Of a DNA stretch of 6,671 bases, positions 1 through 5,819 are shown one piece after another. Below the pieces are notes generated by a model, which ran no database searches, was not told where the DNA came from, and saw only the letters and a program-made list of their open reading frames with translations. How positions within the stretch are numbered: the first letter of the stretch is position 1; every line of letters begins with the position of its first letter. The position numbers and the translations under genes are program-made. The DNA comes from Nitrospira sp. (GTDB taxonomy: Bacteria; Nitrospirota; Nitrospiria; Nitrospirales; Nitrospiraceae). The DNA lies in contig JABMDH010000020.1 of the NCBI GenBank assembly GCA_015904075.1, positions 1-6,671 of the forward strand, in the 5' to 3' direction.

Positions 1-413
1 AACCCCAGCACTTTGAACTGAGCTGCGACCCATCCGAAATAGGACACGACGACGGCGAGCGTGCAGAGCACTTCCACCCGACGGTCGAATCGTAGCCGGT
101 AGTAGTCCCCCACTGTGAGAATATTCAGGCGGTACAACCGCGGCGCAAAGAACAGCCCTGCCAGAATGAGACACATGCTCGACCCGAACGGATCGGCGAC
201 GACGCCGCGCAATCCTTCTTTGACGAATGTCGCCGAGATGCCGAGCACGGCCTCGGCGCCGAACCAGGTCGCAAAGACCGTCGCCGTGACGATGGGCAAG
301 GGCAAACTTCGCCCGGCCACGGCGAAATCTTTGGAGTTCTGCACACGGGTCGCGGCAAACAGCCCGATGCCGACGGAGATGAGGAGATAGAGGATGACAA
401 AACTTAGCAGCAT
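1..413 (-). CDS. Sodium:solute symporter (SSF family), N-terminal part, partial
   Basis: Integral inner-membrane transporter expected to couple sodium (or proton) entry to uptake of a small solute; the substrate cannot be told from this part. The 137 visible residues begin MLLSFVILYLLISVGIGLF, a first membrane helix. They continue with the SSF signatures KDFAVAGRSLPLP (28-40), ATWFGAEAVLG (48-58, the unwound helix that helps form the substrate and sodium sites) and TVGDYYRLRFDRR (100-112). SSF proteins are usually 450-600 residues, so about three quarters lies beyond the left edge. ATG at 413 is chosen because an in-frame stop (435-437) lies only seven codons upstream and no other start lies between. 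The Shine-Dalgarno match is weak (GGCGG, 6 nt away). An inverted-repeat element ends 14 bp upstream, so the leader, and perhaps the promoter, lies inside that element. The family call is firm; subfamily unknown. Confidence 0.88.
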   Translation of the reverse strand, partial: MLLSFVILYLLISVGIGLFAATRVQNSKDFAVAGRSLPLPIVTATVFATWFGAEAVLGISATFVKEGLRGVVADPFGSSMCLILAGLFFAPRLYRLNILTVGDYYRLRFDRRVEVLCTLAVVVSYFGWVAAQFKVLG

Positions 414-426
414 GCGGTTCCGCCCT

Positions 427-618
427 AGCCCACATTATTCATGACAGTTCGTCGCGAAATCGCCAAGCCGCGTCGTGAGAACGGCGCGCGGAGCCCGGAG
501 GACCTAAGGCATACTCGTTCAGTATGTCGAAGGTCCGAGGGGCGAGCCCGCCGGCCGCAGGCTTGTCGGAACAGCGGATCGGCGATTGCAGCAGAAGTGT
601 TCATGAATAATGCGGGCT
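427..618. repeat. MITE-like inverted-repeat element, 192 bp
   Basis: The ends are 18-bp inverted repeats: AGCCCACATTATTCATGA at 427-444, and TCATGAATAATGCGGGCT at 601-618, which matches the reverse complement of the first at 17 of 18 positions. Between them lie about 156 bp with no credible gene and one strong hairpin (500-536). Size, terminal inverted repeats and lack of coding capacity fit a miniature inverted-repeat element mobilised in trans by an unidentified transposase. I see no obvious target-site duplication. The left end is 14 bp from the symporter start codon, so insertion or decay here would have replaced that gene's leader. Confidence 0.6.
500..536. repeat. Hairpin inside the 427-618 element
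   Basis: Outer stem GGACCT (500-505) pairs with AGGTCC (531-536). Inner stem GCATACT (509-515) pairs with AGTATGT (521-527) with one G-T pair, and the loop is CGTTC. A 3/3 internal loop separates the two stems. There is no T tract, so this is a structural part of the element and not a standard terminator. Confidence 0.6.
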
Positions 619-685
619 CATCACAACACTGGCGGGCGGATTCTAACGGGGCTTAGGGCAGGGAGCAATGGGAGGAGCAGTTCAA

Positions 686-726
686 TGAAAACGCGAGGCT
701 ACAGGCTTTGAGAACTATAGCCTCGC
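686..726 (-). terminator. Probable rho-independent terminator of the 752-1207 gene
   Basis: A perfect 9-bp inverted repeat, GCGAGGCTA (693-701) and TAGCCTCGC (718-726), has a 16-nt loop. It starts 25 bp past the stop codon of the minus-strand gene. Read on the minus strand the stem is followed by GTTTTCATT, a short and imperfect T tract. Placement and stem are good; the T tract is modest. Confidence 0.6.
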
Positions 727-751
727 TGCATGACGAGTCATCGTTCACTGA

Positions 752-1207
752 TCAACGGCGTCCCTGACCTCCACGCTTCCGGTCCTTCTTGTCATAATCG
801 TCATCCTTGTCCTCATCATCGTCATCATCCTCGTCGTCGTCATCTTTGTCATGCTTCCGATCTTTCCTATCGGATTTCCGCTGGTCTTTCTCCGTTTTCC
901 GCTCGGCCTTCCGGCGCTCTTTTCCGGCTTTCCGTTCAGCCTTCCGGCGCTCCTTTTCAGCTTTCCGCTGAGACTTGTCGCGGTGGCGATCGCCCTTCAT
1001 ACGTTTCTCGCCTTCACCCTTCGTCGCACCGGAGGACTCATTGGGTATCGAAGAAGGCATTGGAGAAGCCGGCGCTGTCGAAGGCACGGAAGCAGGAACA
1101 GCCGGGGATAGCGCGGTAGGATCGGATGCCGGAACCTGCGCAAACGTGGATACACTGAAGGCCAACGCCATCATCAGCGCTGAACCTTGCATCAACACTC
1201 GGTACAT
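752..1207 (-). CDS. Secreted low-complexity protein with basic 11-residue repeats and an acidic tract
   Basis: Unknown function, 151 residues. Residues 1-23 look like a signal peptide (Arg3, hydrophobic LMMALAFSVSTFA, likely cut before QVPA), so the product should reach the periplasm or the outside. Residues 24-60 are a Pro/Ala/Ser linker. Residues 61-119 are strongly basic and include three tandem 11-mers: KAEKERRKAER, KAGKERRKAER and KTEKDQRKSDR (82-114). Residues 122-139 are almost pure Asp/Glu, and the tail is basic again (KKDRKRGGQGRR). The whole mature part is probably disordered or helical in the charged repeats. Start ATG 1207 has an excellent AGGAGG 7 nt upstream, which supports real expression. 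It is flanked by its own terminator. A role in metal, surface or polyanion binding is possible from charge alone, but nothing proves it. Confidence 0.75.
   Translation of the reverse strand: MYRVLMQGSALMMALAFSVSTFAQVPASDPTALSPAVPASVPSTAPASPMPSSIPNESSGATKGEGEKRMKGDRHRDKSQRKAEKERRKAERKAGKERRKAERKTEKDQRKSDRKDRKHDKDDDDEDDDDDEDKDDDYDKKDRKRGGQGRR
866..964 (-). repeat. Three tandem 33-bp coding repeats
   Basis: Three imperfect 33-bp units encode the 11-residue repeats (residues 82-114) of the secreted charged protein. The first two differ at only one residue (Glu versus Gly), and the third is more diverged. Immediately downstream on the coding strand, nucleotides about 791-843 are a run of GAY/GAR codons (visible as TCA/TCG/TCC triplets on the plus strand). 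This is also repeat-like, so unit number could vary between strains. Confidence 0.75.
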
Positions 1208-1563
1208 ACAACATCCTCCTCTCTAGGTACAATGAACTTCTACGGTACGTGTCCGCTATCTTCTATAATTCCCAGGTAGCCACAAGTATTCTTGCATTCT
1301 ATGTGTATTCTATTTTGTTGTCTTTTCGAAGCCGACTTCACACGACTGCCGGTTGATCGGCGCAATAGAGGCGCTATGCCGCCTAGTTATCAGGCTGATT
1401 TGAAAAAGACTCCGCACGAGCGAGCGATGAGGAGGAAGGGAAAGTCGAGCATCAACTGATGCCGTCGCCCGCAATGGCCCCTGTCAACACCGACATGCGG
1501 GCTAATAAGGTTGCGGGGAAAATCGCTATCATCTTACAGATGGCGATCAAAACCCAATCGCAC
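1208..1563. other. Intergenic region without a convincing gene
   Basis: About 1250-1330 is clearly more AT-rich than its surroundings and lies just upstream of the secreted-protein gene, so it probably holds that gene's promoter; no -35/-10 pair with good spacing stands out on the minus strand. From 1330 to 1450 I see nothing recognisable. On the minus strand 1455-1559 stays open for 35 codons, reads as a hydrophobic peptide ending LTGAIAGDGIS, and runs out of the adjacent repeat. It has no Shine-Dalgarno and is at best a relic. Confidence 0.5.
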
Positions 1564-1685
1564 CAGGATGCTCAAAATGGCTGTCCAGCAAGGCCGCAGC
1601 GAGCAAAGAGGCGAGGCGTACGCTTCGGTACGTTGAGCCTCTGAGTGATGCGAAAACACCGCTGGCGGGCTTTTTCAGCATCCTG
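1564..1685. repeat. Long-hairpin intergenic repeat (REP/MITE-like), 122 bp
   Basis: The arms CAGGATGCTCAAAA (1564-1577) and TTTTCAGCATCCTG (1672-1685) are inverted repeats matching at 13 of 14 positions. Nested pairings run inward: CCAGC (1585-1589) with GCTGG (1661-1665); AGAGGC (1607-1612) with GCCTCT (1637-1642); CGTAC (1617-1621) with GTACG (1628-1632) around the loop GCTTCG. The entire 122 bp can therefore fold as one cruciform-like hairpin. It begins at the base next to the stop codon of the PilZ-like gene (1686), so it could also end transcription of that gene. From memory the sequence resembles an abundant intergenic repeat of Nitrospira genomes; this was not searched. Confidence 0.75.
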
Positions 1686-2000
1686 TTAGAAGGCCCAGTA
1701 TCGGGAAGGTCCAAACATCAACCGGCATCCTACGAGAAAGAGGTGATTGCGGGAAGCCACAGTCACAGGCTTCGTCCATTTCACTTCATACAAATTCAGC
1801 GACCGGCGCCAGTTGGATTCGGGAACATGAATTTCGAGAAGCTGTTGTTTGCGGGGGACCGCGCCCATGAATAAGAGAATGCCGTGTGAGCTTCGATTGA
1901 GGCTATAGGCTTCACCCTGCTGGATCGTCACCCCTGCCTCGTCGATCGCTTCACAGAGCTCATACGTGCAGACTCTCTGCTCCGCGACCCGTTCTTCTGG
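1686..2000 (-). pseudogene. PilZ-like small protein, 5' end lost
   Basis: From the only usable start, GTG at 1931, 81 residues run to the stop at 1686. They have the pattern of a PilZ-type beta-barrel: SLNRSSHGILLFMG (12-25, equivalent to the LSxxG strand), LLEIHVPES, LYEVKWTKPV and FLVGCRLMFGP. PilZ domains usually bind cyclic di-GMP, but the RxxxR element normally found at the N terminus is not evident, so binding cannot be claimed. Coding-like sequence continues in frame for another 23 codons upstream (reading EERVAEQRVCTYELCEAIDE) to a stop at 2001-2003, with no ATG, GTG or TTG in that stretch. The start codon therefore appears to be missing, removed where the recombinase remnant begins. 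If GTG 1931 is used, a short protein could still be made, but no good Shine-Dalgarno is seen. Confidence 0.6.
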
Positions 2001-2005
2001 CTATT

Positions 2006-2548
2006 GTGCCAGAAAGTTCTCCTTATGACTGTCTCGATCTACGGGGAGCTTACGCACGGGCCCTGCCGCTCAATGAAACCCTGTGGGGCCTCTTCAGCCG
2101 ATTACGGACCAGGCCAGACTTGCCGTGGGTCTTTCATGATGCCGTCGGGCATCGGTGGGAGGACGTGCGGCATGGCTTTGACCGGGCTTGCAAGGCCGCA
2201 GGACTGACGGACTTTCACTTCCATGACCTTCGCCATAGCTTTGCCTCGTGGCTAATCATGCGAGGGGTGCCATTGGCCACGGTGAGCAATCTCCTGGGGC
2301 ATACTTCTCCGACGATGACACTCCGCTATGCCCATCTTTCACCCAAACACCTGACTTCAGCAGTGAGGGTCTTAGACCCACATTCGGCCCGCTCACTTGA
2401 CAATTACTTGACAATTCCGTCGAAACAGACGCCAGAAGGGGTGTTAGTAGGTGTTAGAAATGACGGTGCTGAAACGACGAGACGCCTTGATAGGAGCGGT
2501 GAAAGAGCTATGGTGCCGAAGCCGGGATTTGAACCCGGACACCCGTGA
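2006..2548 (+). pseudogene. Tyrosine recombinase (phage/island integrase), C-terminal remnant
   Basis: The open frame from GTG 2006 gives 180 residues; clear integrase homology starts near residue 13 (about 2042) at GAYARALPLNETLW. Present are the box II motif HDLRH (73-77, His and Arg catalytic residues), the LLGH motif (96-99) and the nucleophile Tyr108 in LRYAHLSP (2327-2329). Missing are the N-terminal SAM-like core-binding domain and the first catalytic Arg of box I, so it cannot recombine alone. Full integrases of this type are about 350-400 residues. GTG 2006 has no Shine-Dalgarno and is not a real start. The 3' end continues past the usual C terminus and overlaps the antisense of tRNA-Leu by 38 bp (tail PKPGFEPGHP). 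This is the classic arrangement of an integrase next to its tRNA attachment site. Confidence 0.85.
2511..2548. other. Probable attachment site (attL/attR side) in the tRNA-Leu 3' end
   Basis: The integrase remnant reads into this part of the tRNA gene, which holds the T arm, acceptor 3' strand and CCA. Family knowledge says such integrases recombine at the tRNA 3' end and restore the gene. The crossover core cannot be defined, because no second copy of the tRNA 3' end is visible in 1-2510. Confidence 0.45.
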
Positions 2549-2597
2549 GGGCGCTAGACCCTGAATCTAGTGCGTCTGCCAGTTCCGCCACTTCGGC
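2511..2597 (-). tRNA. tRNA-Leu (anticodon CAG)
   Basis: The 87-nt gene with encoded CCA starts GCCGAAG at 2597. Its acceptor stem pairs with CTTCGGC (2515-2521), followed by discriminator A and CCA (2513-2511). The D arm is GCG/CGC. The anticodon stem CTAGA/TCTAG encloses the loop TTCAGGG, with CAG at 2563-2561. A long type II variable arm pairs CCC with GGG, and the T arm is CCGGG-TTCAAAT-CCCGG. The long variable arm and anticodon identify leucine, codon CUG. The 3' end faces the recombinase remnant, so it is the likely attachment site. Confidence 0.97.
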
Positions 2598-2616
2598 TCT
2601 GCCATAGGGAAGGTGG

Positions 2617-2646
2617 ATTATCCTGAATTCTTATGAGCGCCGTCAA
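2617..2646 (-). promoter_or_regulatory. Sigma70-type promoter of tRNA-Leu
   Basis: On the minus strand TTGACG (2646-2641) and GATAAT (2622-2617) are 18 bp apart, and the -10 lies 19 bp from the tRNA 5' end. Both boxes match consensus at 5 of 6 positions. A 7-bp inverted repeat, GCCGTCA (2639-2645) and TGACGGC (2670-2676), overlaps the -35 and reaches the stop codon of the upstream gene. Confidence 0.7.
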
Positions 2647-2675
2647 GCAAGGCGGGATACTATTTCCGGTGACGG

Positions 2676-4130
2676 CTAGCCACCAGGAACTACCGCTTCC
2701 TTCACCGTCCAACAACCAGTCGTGACAATCTCACGGAGGTCTCCGCTCATGATAATCCGTTCACGCACCAAGCCTGATGCGACCAGCAGCGAGGCAGCAC
2801 CGATTCGCGGCGCTTCATCGGCGATCAATATATCGAACGGCACGCGGCTGAAGAGCGGGTCGCTTGCCACTCGAACGGGCGTGGCCGCCACCAACCGGCG
2901 ATTTTGAATGAACGCCTGACGGTTCGGATCCGCTTCAGCCGCCAGCAACTCACGGATTTTCTTCGTTCCTCCCAACTTGGTGACCGCTTCTTTGAGATCC
3001 TCGGCCTCCTGACGCAGATCCCTTGGAACAGCCGCTTCCGGAACCAGCTGCCGAATGCGGTCTTTGGCCAGATCGAGCTCCTGGTTCAGCCCGTCAATCT
3101 GCCGCTGATAGAGCGCACGGTATTGCGTGAGTGATTCTACATTCTTTCCGACCGTCTGCATCGTGAGCCGCTGAAACAGTGTGAGGTTCTCGTATTCGGC
3201 CAGGGTTGCGCCAACTTCGGCAAGTTTCGCTTGCACATCCCTCAACTGGGTCACAAGACGCCATTCCAGTAAACGGACTTCGTCCAAGTCCTTTTGTTTT
3301 TGAGCCTTGCCGGCCAGAAAGGGGGCCAATTCCCGGAACCGTTCGTATTTGCGCCGCAGGGAGGCCTTCTCTGTTTGAGATCTGGCATAAAACTGATGCA
3401 TTTGCGCCTCGAAGCCCAACTCCTGAAGATCGATGCCGTGACCCTGCGATGTAATCGGCATTTCATACCGGCTGAGCCATGTCTTGTAGTTGAGGCCCCC
3501 GGCTTTCATCGTGCGGGCGATCAGGCCGACGATGTCGTCAGATTCTTCATGATCGGGACTGATCAACAGAATGCGCTTGTTGGCGCGAATCAGCTCCATC
3601 ACCAGGCCGGCCAGCTTGTGGCGACGCTGCGACCGATCCTCAGACCACAGGGTCGTGAGGACCGACGACGCAGAGGATGGCATCTTCGACACATCTTCCG
3701 GTGATGCAATCCAAGGGACTACGCGCTCGGAGAGCCCAAAACTCTGCGCATCGGCCTTTGTGGCCATATCCTTCAACCGGTTCACCGATGTGCTCAGAAG
3801 TCCGGCCTGGTCCGGGATCAGTGTGACAGAAGACGTCGCGGTTCCGAGGGAATCGATGACCTGCACGAGGAGTATGTTGCCCTTCTGACGCAGAACGATC
3901 CCTTCGGTCGGATCCATCTCGTCGGAGGTGACGATGGACAGAGGCAGGTCGACCGACAGCGATATTCCAGGGGGTACGAGAAACTCGTACAAATGGAGCC
4001 CCCCGATCGTGTGAACAAGCCGGCCCTCTGTTGCCGTACACGCGACATCCTGCCCGGCGTCGATGATCCGCTGCCGTTCCGATTCAAGCCGGGCTACCCA
4101 TAATTCTATGAGCTCTTTGGCTGTCATCAT
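2676..4130 (-). CDS. Upf1/DNA2-like superfamily 1 helicase relative lacking Walker A and the second RecA domain
   Basis: 484 residues, probably cytoplasmic. Residues 35-107 (from EGRLVHTIGGLHLYEFLVPP) resemble the small beta-barrel (1B) domain of Upf1/IGHMBP2-type helicases. Residues about 155-210 resemble the start of the first RecA domain: motif Ia-like RILLISPDHEESDDIV (186-201) is kept. Where GPPGTGKT should stand the protein has LWSEDRSQRRHK (161-172), with no GxxxxGK[ST]. Residues about 240-400 are charged and heptad-rich, probably a long coiled coil. Residues 415-468 carry VAATPVRVASD, motif II-like FDILIADEAPRI (432-443) and motif III-like IIMSGDLREI (459-468). The protein then ends within 20 residues, so motifs IV-VI are absent. 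ATP hydrolysis therefore looks unlikely; a structural or nucleic-acid-binding role is possible. ATG 4130 is followed at once by a second ATG (4127); the Shine-Dalgarno is weak (GAG). A good promoter lies upstream. Confidence 0.7.
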   Translation of the reverse strand: MMTAKELIELWVARLESERQRIIDAGQDVACTATEGRLVHTIGGLHLYEFLVPPGISLSVDLPLSIVTSDEMDPTEGIVLRQKGNILLVQVIDSLGTATSSVTLIPDQAGLLSTSVNRLKDMATKADAQSFGLSERVVPWIASPEDVSKMPSSASSVLTTLWSEDRSQRRHKLAGLVMELIRANKRILLISPDHEESDDIVGLIARTMKAGGLNYKTWLSRYEMPITSQGHGIDLQELGFEAQMHQFYARSQTEKASLRRKYERFRELAPFLAGKAQKQKDLDEVRLLEWRLVTQLRDVQAKLAEVGATLAEYENLTLFQRLTMQTVGKNVESLTQYRALYQRQIDGLNQELDLAKDRIRQLVPEAAVPRDLRQEAEDLKEAVTKLGGTKKIRELLAAEADPNRQAFIQNRRLVAATPVRVASDPLFSRVPFDILIADEAPRIGAASLLVASGLVRERIIMSGDLREIVTTGCWTVKEAVVPGG

Positions 4131-4166
4131 CGCTCAAATTCTAATAGTCCACGGTACATGACGCGC

Positions 4167-4195
4167 ATGATAAAGCCCGCCGGCACAGCTGTCTA
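4167..4195 (-). promoter_or_regulatory. Sigma70-type promoter of the helicase-like gene
   Basis: On the minus strand TAGACA (4195-4190) and TATCAT (4172-4167) are separated by 17 bp, and each matches consensus at 5 of 6 positions. Transcription would begin near 4160, giving a leader of about 30 nt before ATG 4130. Found by eye. Confidence 0.5.
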
Positions 4196-4243
4196 CCGCA
4201 TGGGTCACGCCACAGACGTATCGCCAGAACCCACAGAGCGCCC

Positions 4244-4273
4244 TTGTCTTCACGACCACAACTTGTCTAGAAT
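4244..4273 (+). promoter_or_regulatory. Possible promoter of the 4306 gene
   Basis: TTGTCT (4244-4249) and TAGAAT (4268-4273) are separated by 18 bp. The -10 matches at 5 of 6 positions and the -35 at 4 of 6. The start codon follows 32 bp downstream. It lies back to back with the minus-strand promoter at 4167-4195, making this a divergent promoter region. Confidence 0.4.
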
Positions 4274-4305
4274 GACCCGCTCAGAAACTTTTAAGGAGAA
4301 ATTCG

Positions 4306-4575
4306 GTGAAGGGTCTACGATTCGAACGCATCGGCAAGGGGCAGTACTACAACGTGGTCTTCCACATCGGCAGCACCTATGTGCCGGTGAGCGACGAGAC
4401 AGTGGAAGAACTCAAGGGCCAGAGCCTGTTGCCGGCAGAGCGATTCCTCGAACTCCTCGTCGACCGCATCGGCTATTCATCCTACCTCAAGGATCAGATC
4501 CGGACGGAACTCCGATCATCGGGCGACCCGGTGACTCAGATTACCGTCCTTCAAGGCGCCATCCGCGAACTGTAG
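4306..4575 (+). CDS. Hypothetical protein, 89 residues
   Basis: Not recognised. The start is GTG 4306, because AAGGAG (4293-4298) stands exactly 7 nt before it and no in-frame ATG fits better. The sequence has no signal peptide or membrane helix, so it should be cytoplasmic. It opens MKGLRFERIGKGQYYNVVF and continues HIGSTYVPVSDETVEEL, suggesting two or three beta strands. A likely helical second half follows (LLPAERFLELLVDRIGY, then IRTELRSSGDPVTQITVLQGAIREL). It has no Cys and no obvious catalytic or DNA-binding motif. It stands alone on the plus strand between two minus-strand genes. The codon use and strong ribosome site argue for a real gene. Confidence 0.75.
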   Translation: MKGLRFERIGKGQYYNVVFHIGSTYVPVSDETVEELKGQSLLPAERFLELLVDRIGYSSYLKDQIRTELRSSGDPVTQITVLQGAIREL

Positions 4576-4580
4576 TCGGC

Positions 4581-4598
4581 GGCTGAAAAAGCCTTCTT
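4581..4598 (+). terminator. Weak terminator-like hairpin after the 89-residue gene
   Basis: GGCT (4581-4584) pairs with AGCC (4590-4593) around GAAAA, followed by TTCTT. It starts 5 bp past the stop codon. The 4-bp stem is short for a terminator. The same 12-mer GCTGAAAAAGCC occurs on the minus strand inside the repeat at 1564-1685, so this may instead be a repeat fragment. The rest of the gap to 4765 shows nothing I can name. Confidence 0.3.
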
Positions 4599-4765
4599 CC
4601 CTCATCAACAATGGCTGAGGCGTTGTTCTTCGGCTGCGCACATTTATTCCCTCTCTTCCGAACCTGTGGGAACAATCGAGTGGGGTCTGACTGCGCGCGT
4701 CGAGCGACCACCGTTTCATCGTGGGGGCTCTGCGAGCAAACGACCTACTCGGTTGGTCCCAACCC

Positions 4766-5803
4766 TCAATCCCCCACCTGCCCTTCCTGAAACAGCTGAT
4801 TCATGATCTGGTTTCTTTTCTCGGGATCGCGATAGTAGTTCATCGCCTTGGTGTAGTTTTCCATTGCGCTTTGGCGTTTGCCGCGAAGGGCATACAGTTC
4901 GGCAATGCCGTGATAGGCGCGGGGATCTTCTTCGTTGCACTTCAAAGCTCGACTGAACAATTCTTGTGCGTCCTGCATCCGCTGCTTCCTCAGGCTGAGC
5001 CATCCCAAGGCAGAGTAGGCGGCGCCGAATTCCACATTGGCTCCCAGCGCATCACGATAGGACTTCTCCGCCAGGTCCAGACGCCCCCTCGTTTCGTGCA
5101 GGCCACCCAGGGCAAAGTGAACTTCTGCATCCTTTGGATTCAGCTTGAGCGCTTCCTTGTACGACTGCAGCGCCGGTTCCATCTTGCCTTGTTCAGCCAA
5201 GGCACATCCAAGATTGGCATGGGGCATCGGGTCGCTCGGACATAACTTGATGACTTCGCGGTACTCCTTGATCGCCATCTCCAGCCGCCCCTGCTCCTGA
5301 TAGGCGACACCGAGATTGGTTCTGGCCGGCACATATGCCGGATCAAGCCGCACGGCCTCCTTATACTCCTTGATCGCCATTTCAAGATGAGTCGCCCGCT
5401 CGTGAATTTGCGCCAGAAAGTAGTGGGGATAGGCAGAGTGCGGATCGAGCCTTGCCGCATCCTTATAGTACTGCACCGACTGTTCCGACTGACCGGACTG
5501 AGCCAGCAAGAGACCCGTGACCAAATGCGCCAGACTGCTGTCATTGTGCTGCGCGAGGAGGTCATTGATCCATGCTTTGACCGCAGCGATATCGTCTTCG
5601 GTCTCCAGACAACATGCGTGTGTCTTCCAGGCATCCGCAAACCGGCCACGTAACAGATAGACGATGTTTTGTGAAAAATACGCGCGCGGGTCTGCGGGTC
5701 CGGCGCCCGTCTGTTCCGCAATCCAGACCGAGGCCTCGGCAAAGAGCGTATCCCACGCTCCCGCCAGGATTGCGGCTTCGCATTGTTGCGGATGGCTGCT
5801 CAT
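4766..5803 (-). CDS. Tetratricopeptide repeat (TPR) protein
   Basis: 345 residues, no signal peptide or membrane helix, so cytoplasmic. After an N-terminal helical region (1-87) there are seven consecutive 34-residue TPR units starting near residues 88, 122, 156, 190, 224, 258 and 292. The canonical pattern is clear, for example NLGVAYQEQGRLEMAIKEY and NLGCALAEQGKMEPALQSY, with Pro at the end of several units (RLDP, KLCP, KLNP). TPR arrays form a superhelical scaffold that binds peptides or partner proteins; the partner is unknown here. The stop codon of the upstream ThyX-like gene is 16 bp before ATG 5803, with no clear Shine-Dalgarno, which suggests one operon and translational coupling. 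Units 2 and 3 share an exact 17-bp stretch (5262-5278 and 5364-5380) spaced 102 bp, i.e. three 34-bp lengths, so one may be a recent copy of the other. Confidence 0.9.
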   Translation of the reverse strand: MSSHPQQCEAAILAGAWDTLFAEASVWIAEQTGAGPADPRAYFSQNIVYLLRGRFADAWKTHACCLETEDDIAAVKAWINDLLAQHNDSSLAHLVTGLLLAQSGQSEQSVQYYKDAARLDPHSAYPHYFLAQIHERATHLEMAIKEYKEAVRLDPAYVPARTNLGVAYQEQGRLEMAIKEYREVIKLCPSDPMPHANLGCALAEQGKMEPALQSYKEALKLNPKDAEVHFALGGLHETRGRLDLAEKSYRDALGANVEFGAAYSALGWLSLRKQRMQDAQELFSRALKCNEEDPRAYHGIAELYALRGKRQSAMENYTKAMNYYRDPEKRNQIMNQLFQEGQVGD

Positions 5804-5819
5804 GTGTCGCGCGAGAATT

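Noticed and set aside
441..656. 71-residue plus-strand frame over the inverted-repeat element.
   Set aside because: It starts inside the terminal repeat, has Arg-rich non-protein-like composition and no Shine-Dalgarno.
730..1119. Open frames on the plus strand opposite the secreted charged protein (730-1119, 851-1111, 975-1226).
   Set aside because: They have no ribosome site and are antisense readings of a low-complexity gene, which leaves other frames open by composition.
1459..1644. 61-residue plus-strand frame in the 1330-1685 gap.
   Set aside because: It runs into the hairpin repeat and the purine-rich stretch upstream is too far from the ATG to act as a ribosome site.
1..2510. A second tRNA-Leu 3'-end copy that would define the other attachment site.
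   Set aside because: None was found by eye in this window; it may lie further left or be deleted.
4751..4764. Palindrome GGTTGGTCCCAACC just past the TPR stop codon, considered as a terminator.
   Set aside because: The stem is short, the loop only 2-4 nt, and no T tract follows on the minus strand.
4721..5245. 174-residue plus-strand frame opposite the TPR gene.
   Set aside because: The opposite strand gives a clean array of seven TPRs; this is its shadow.
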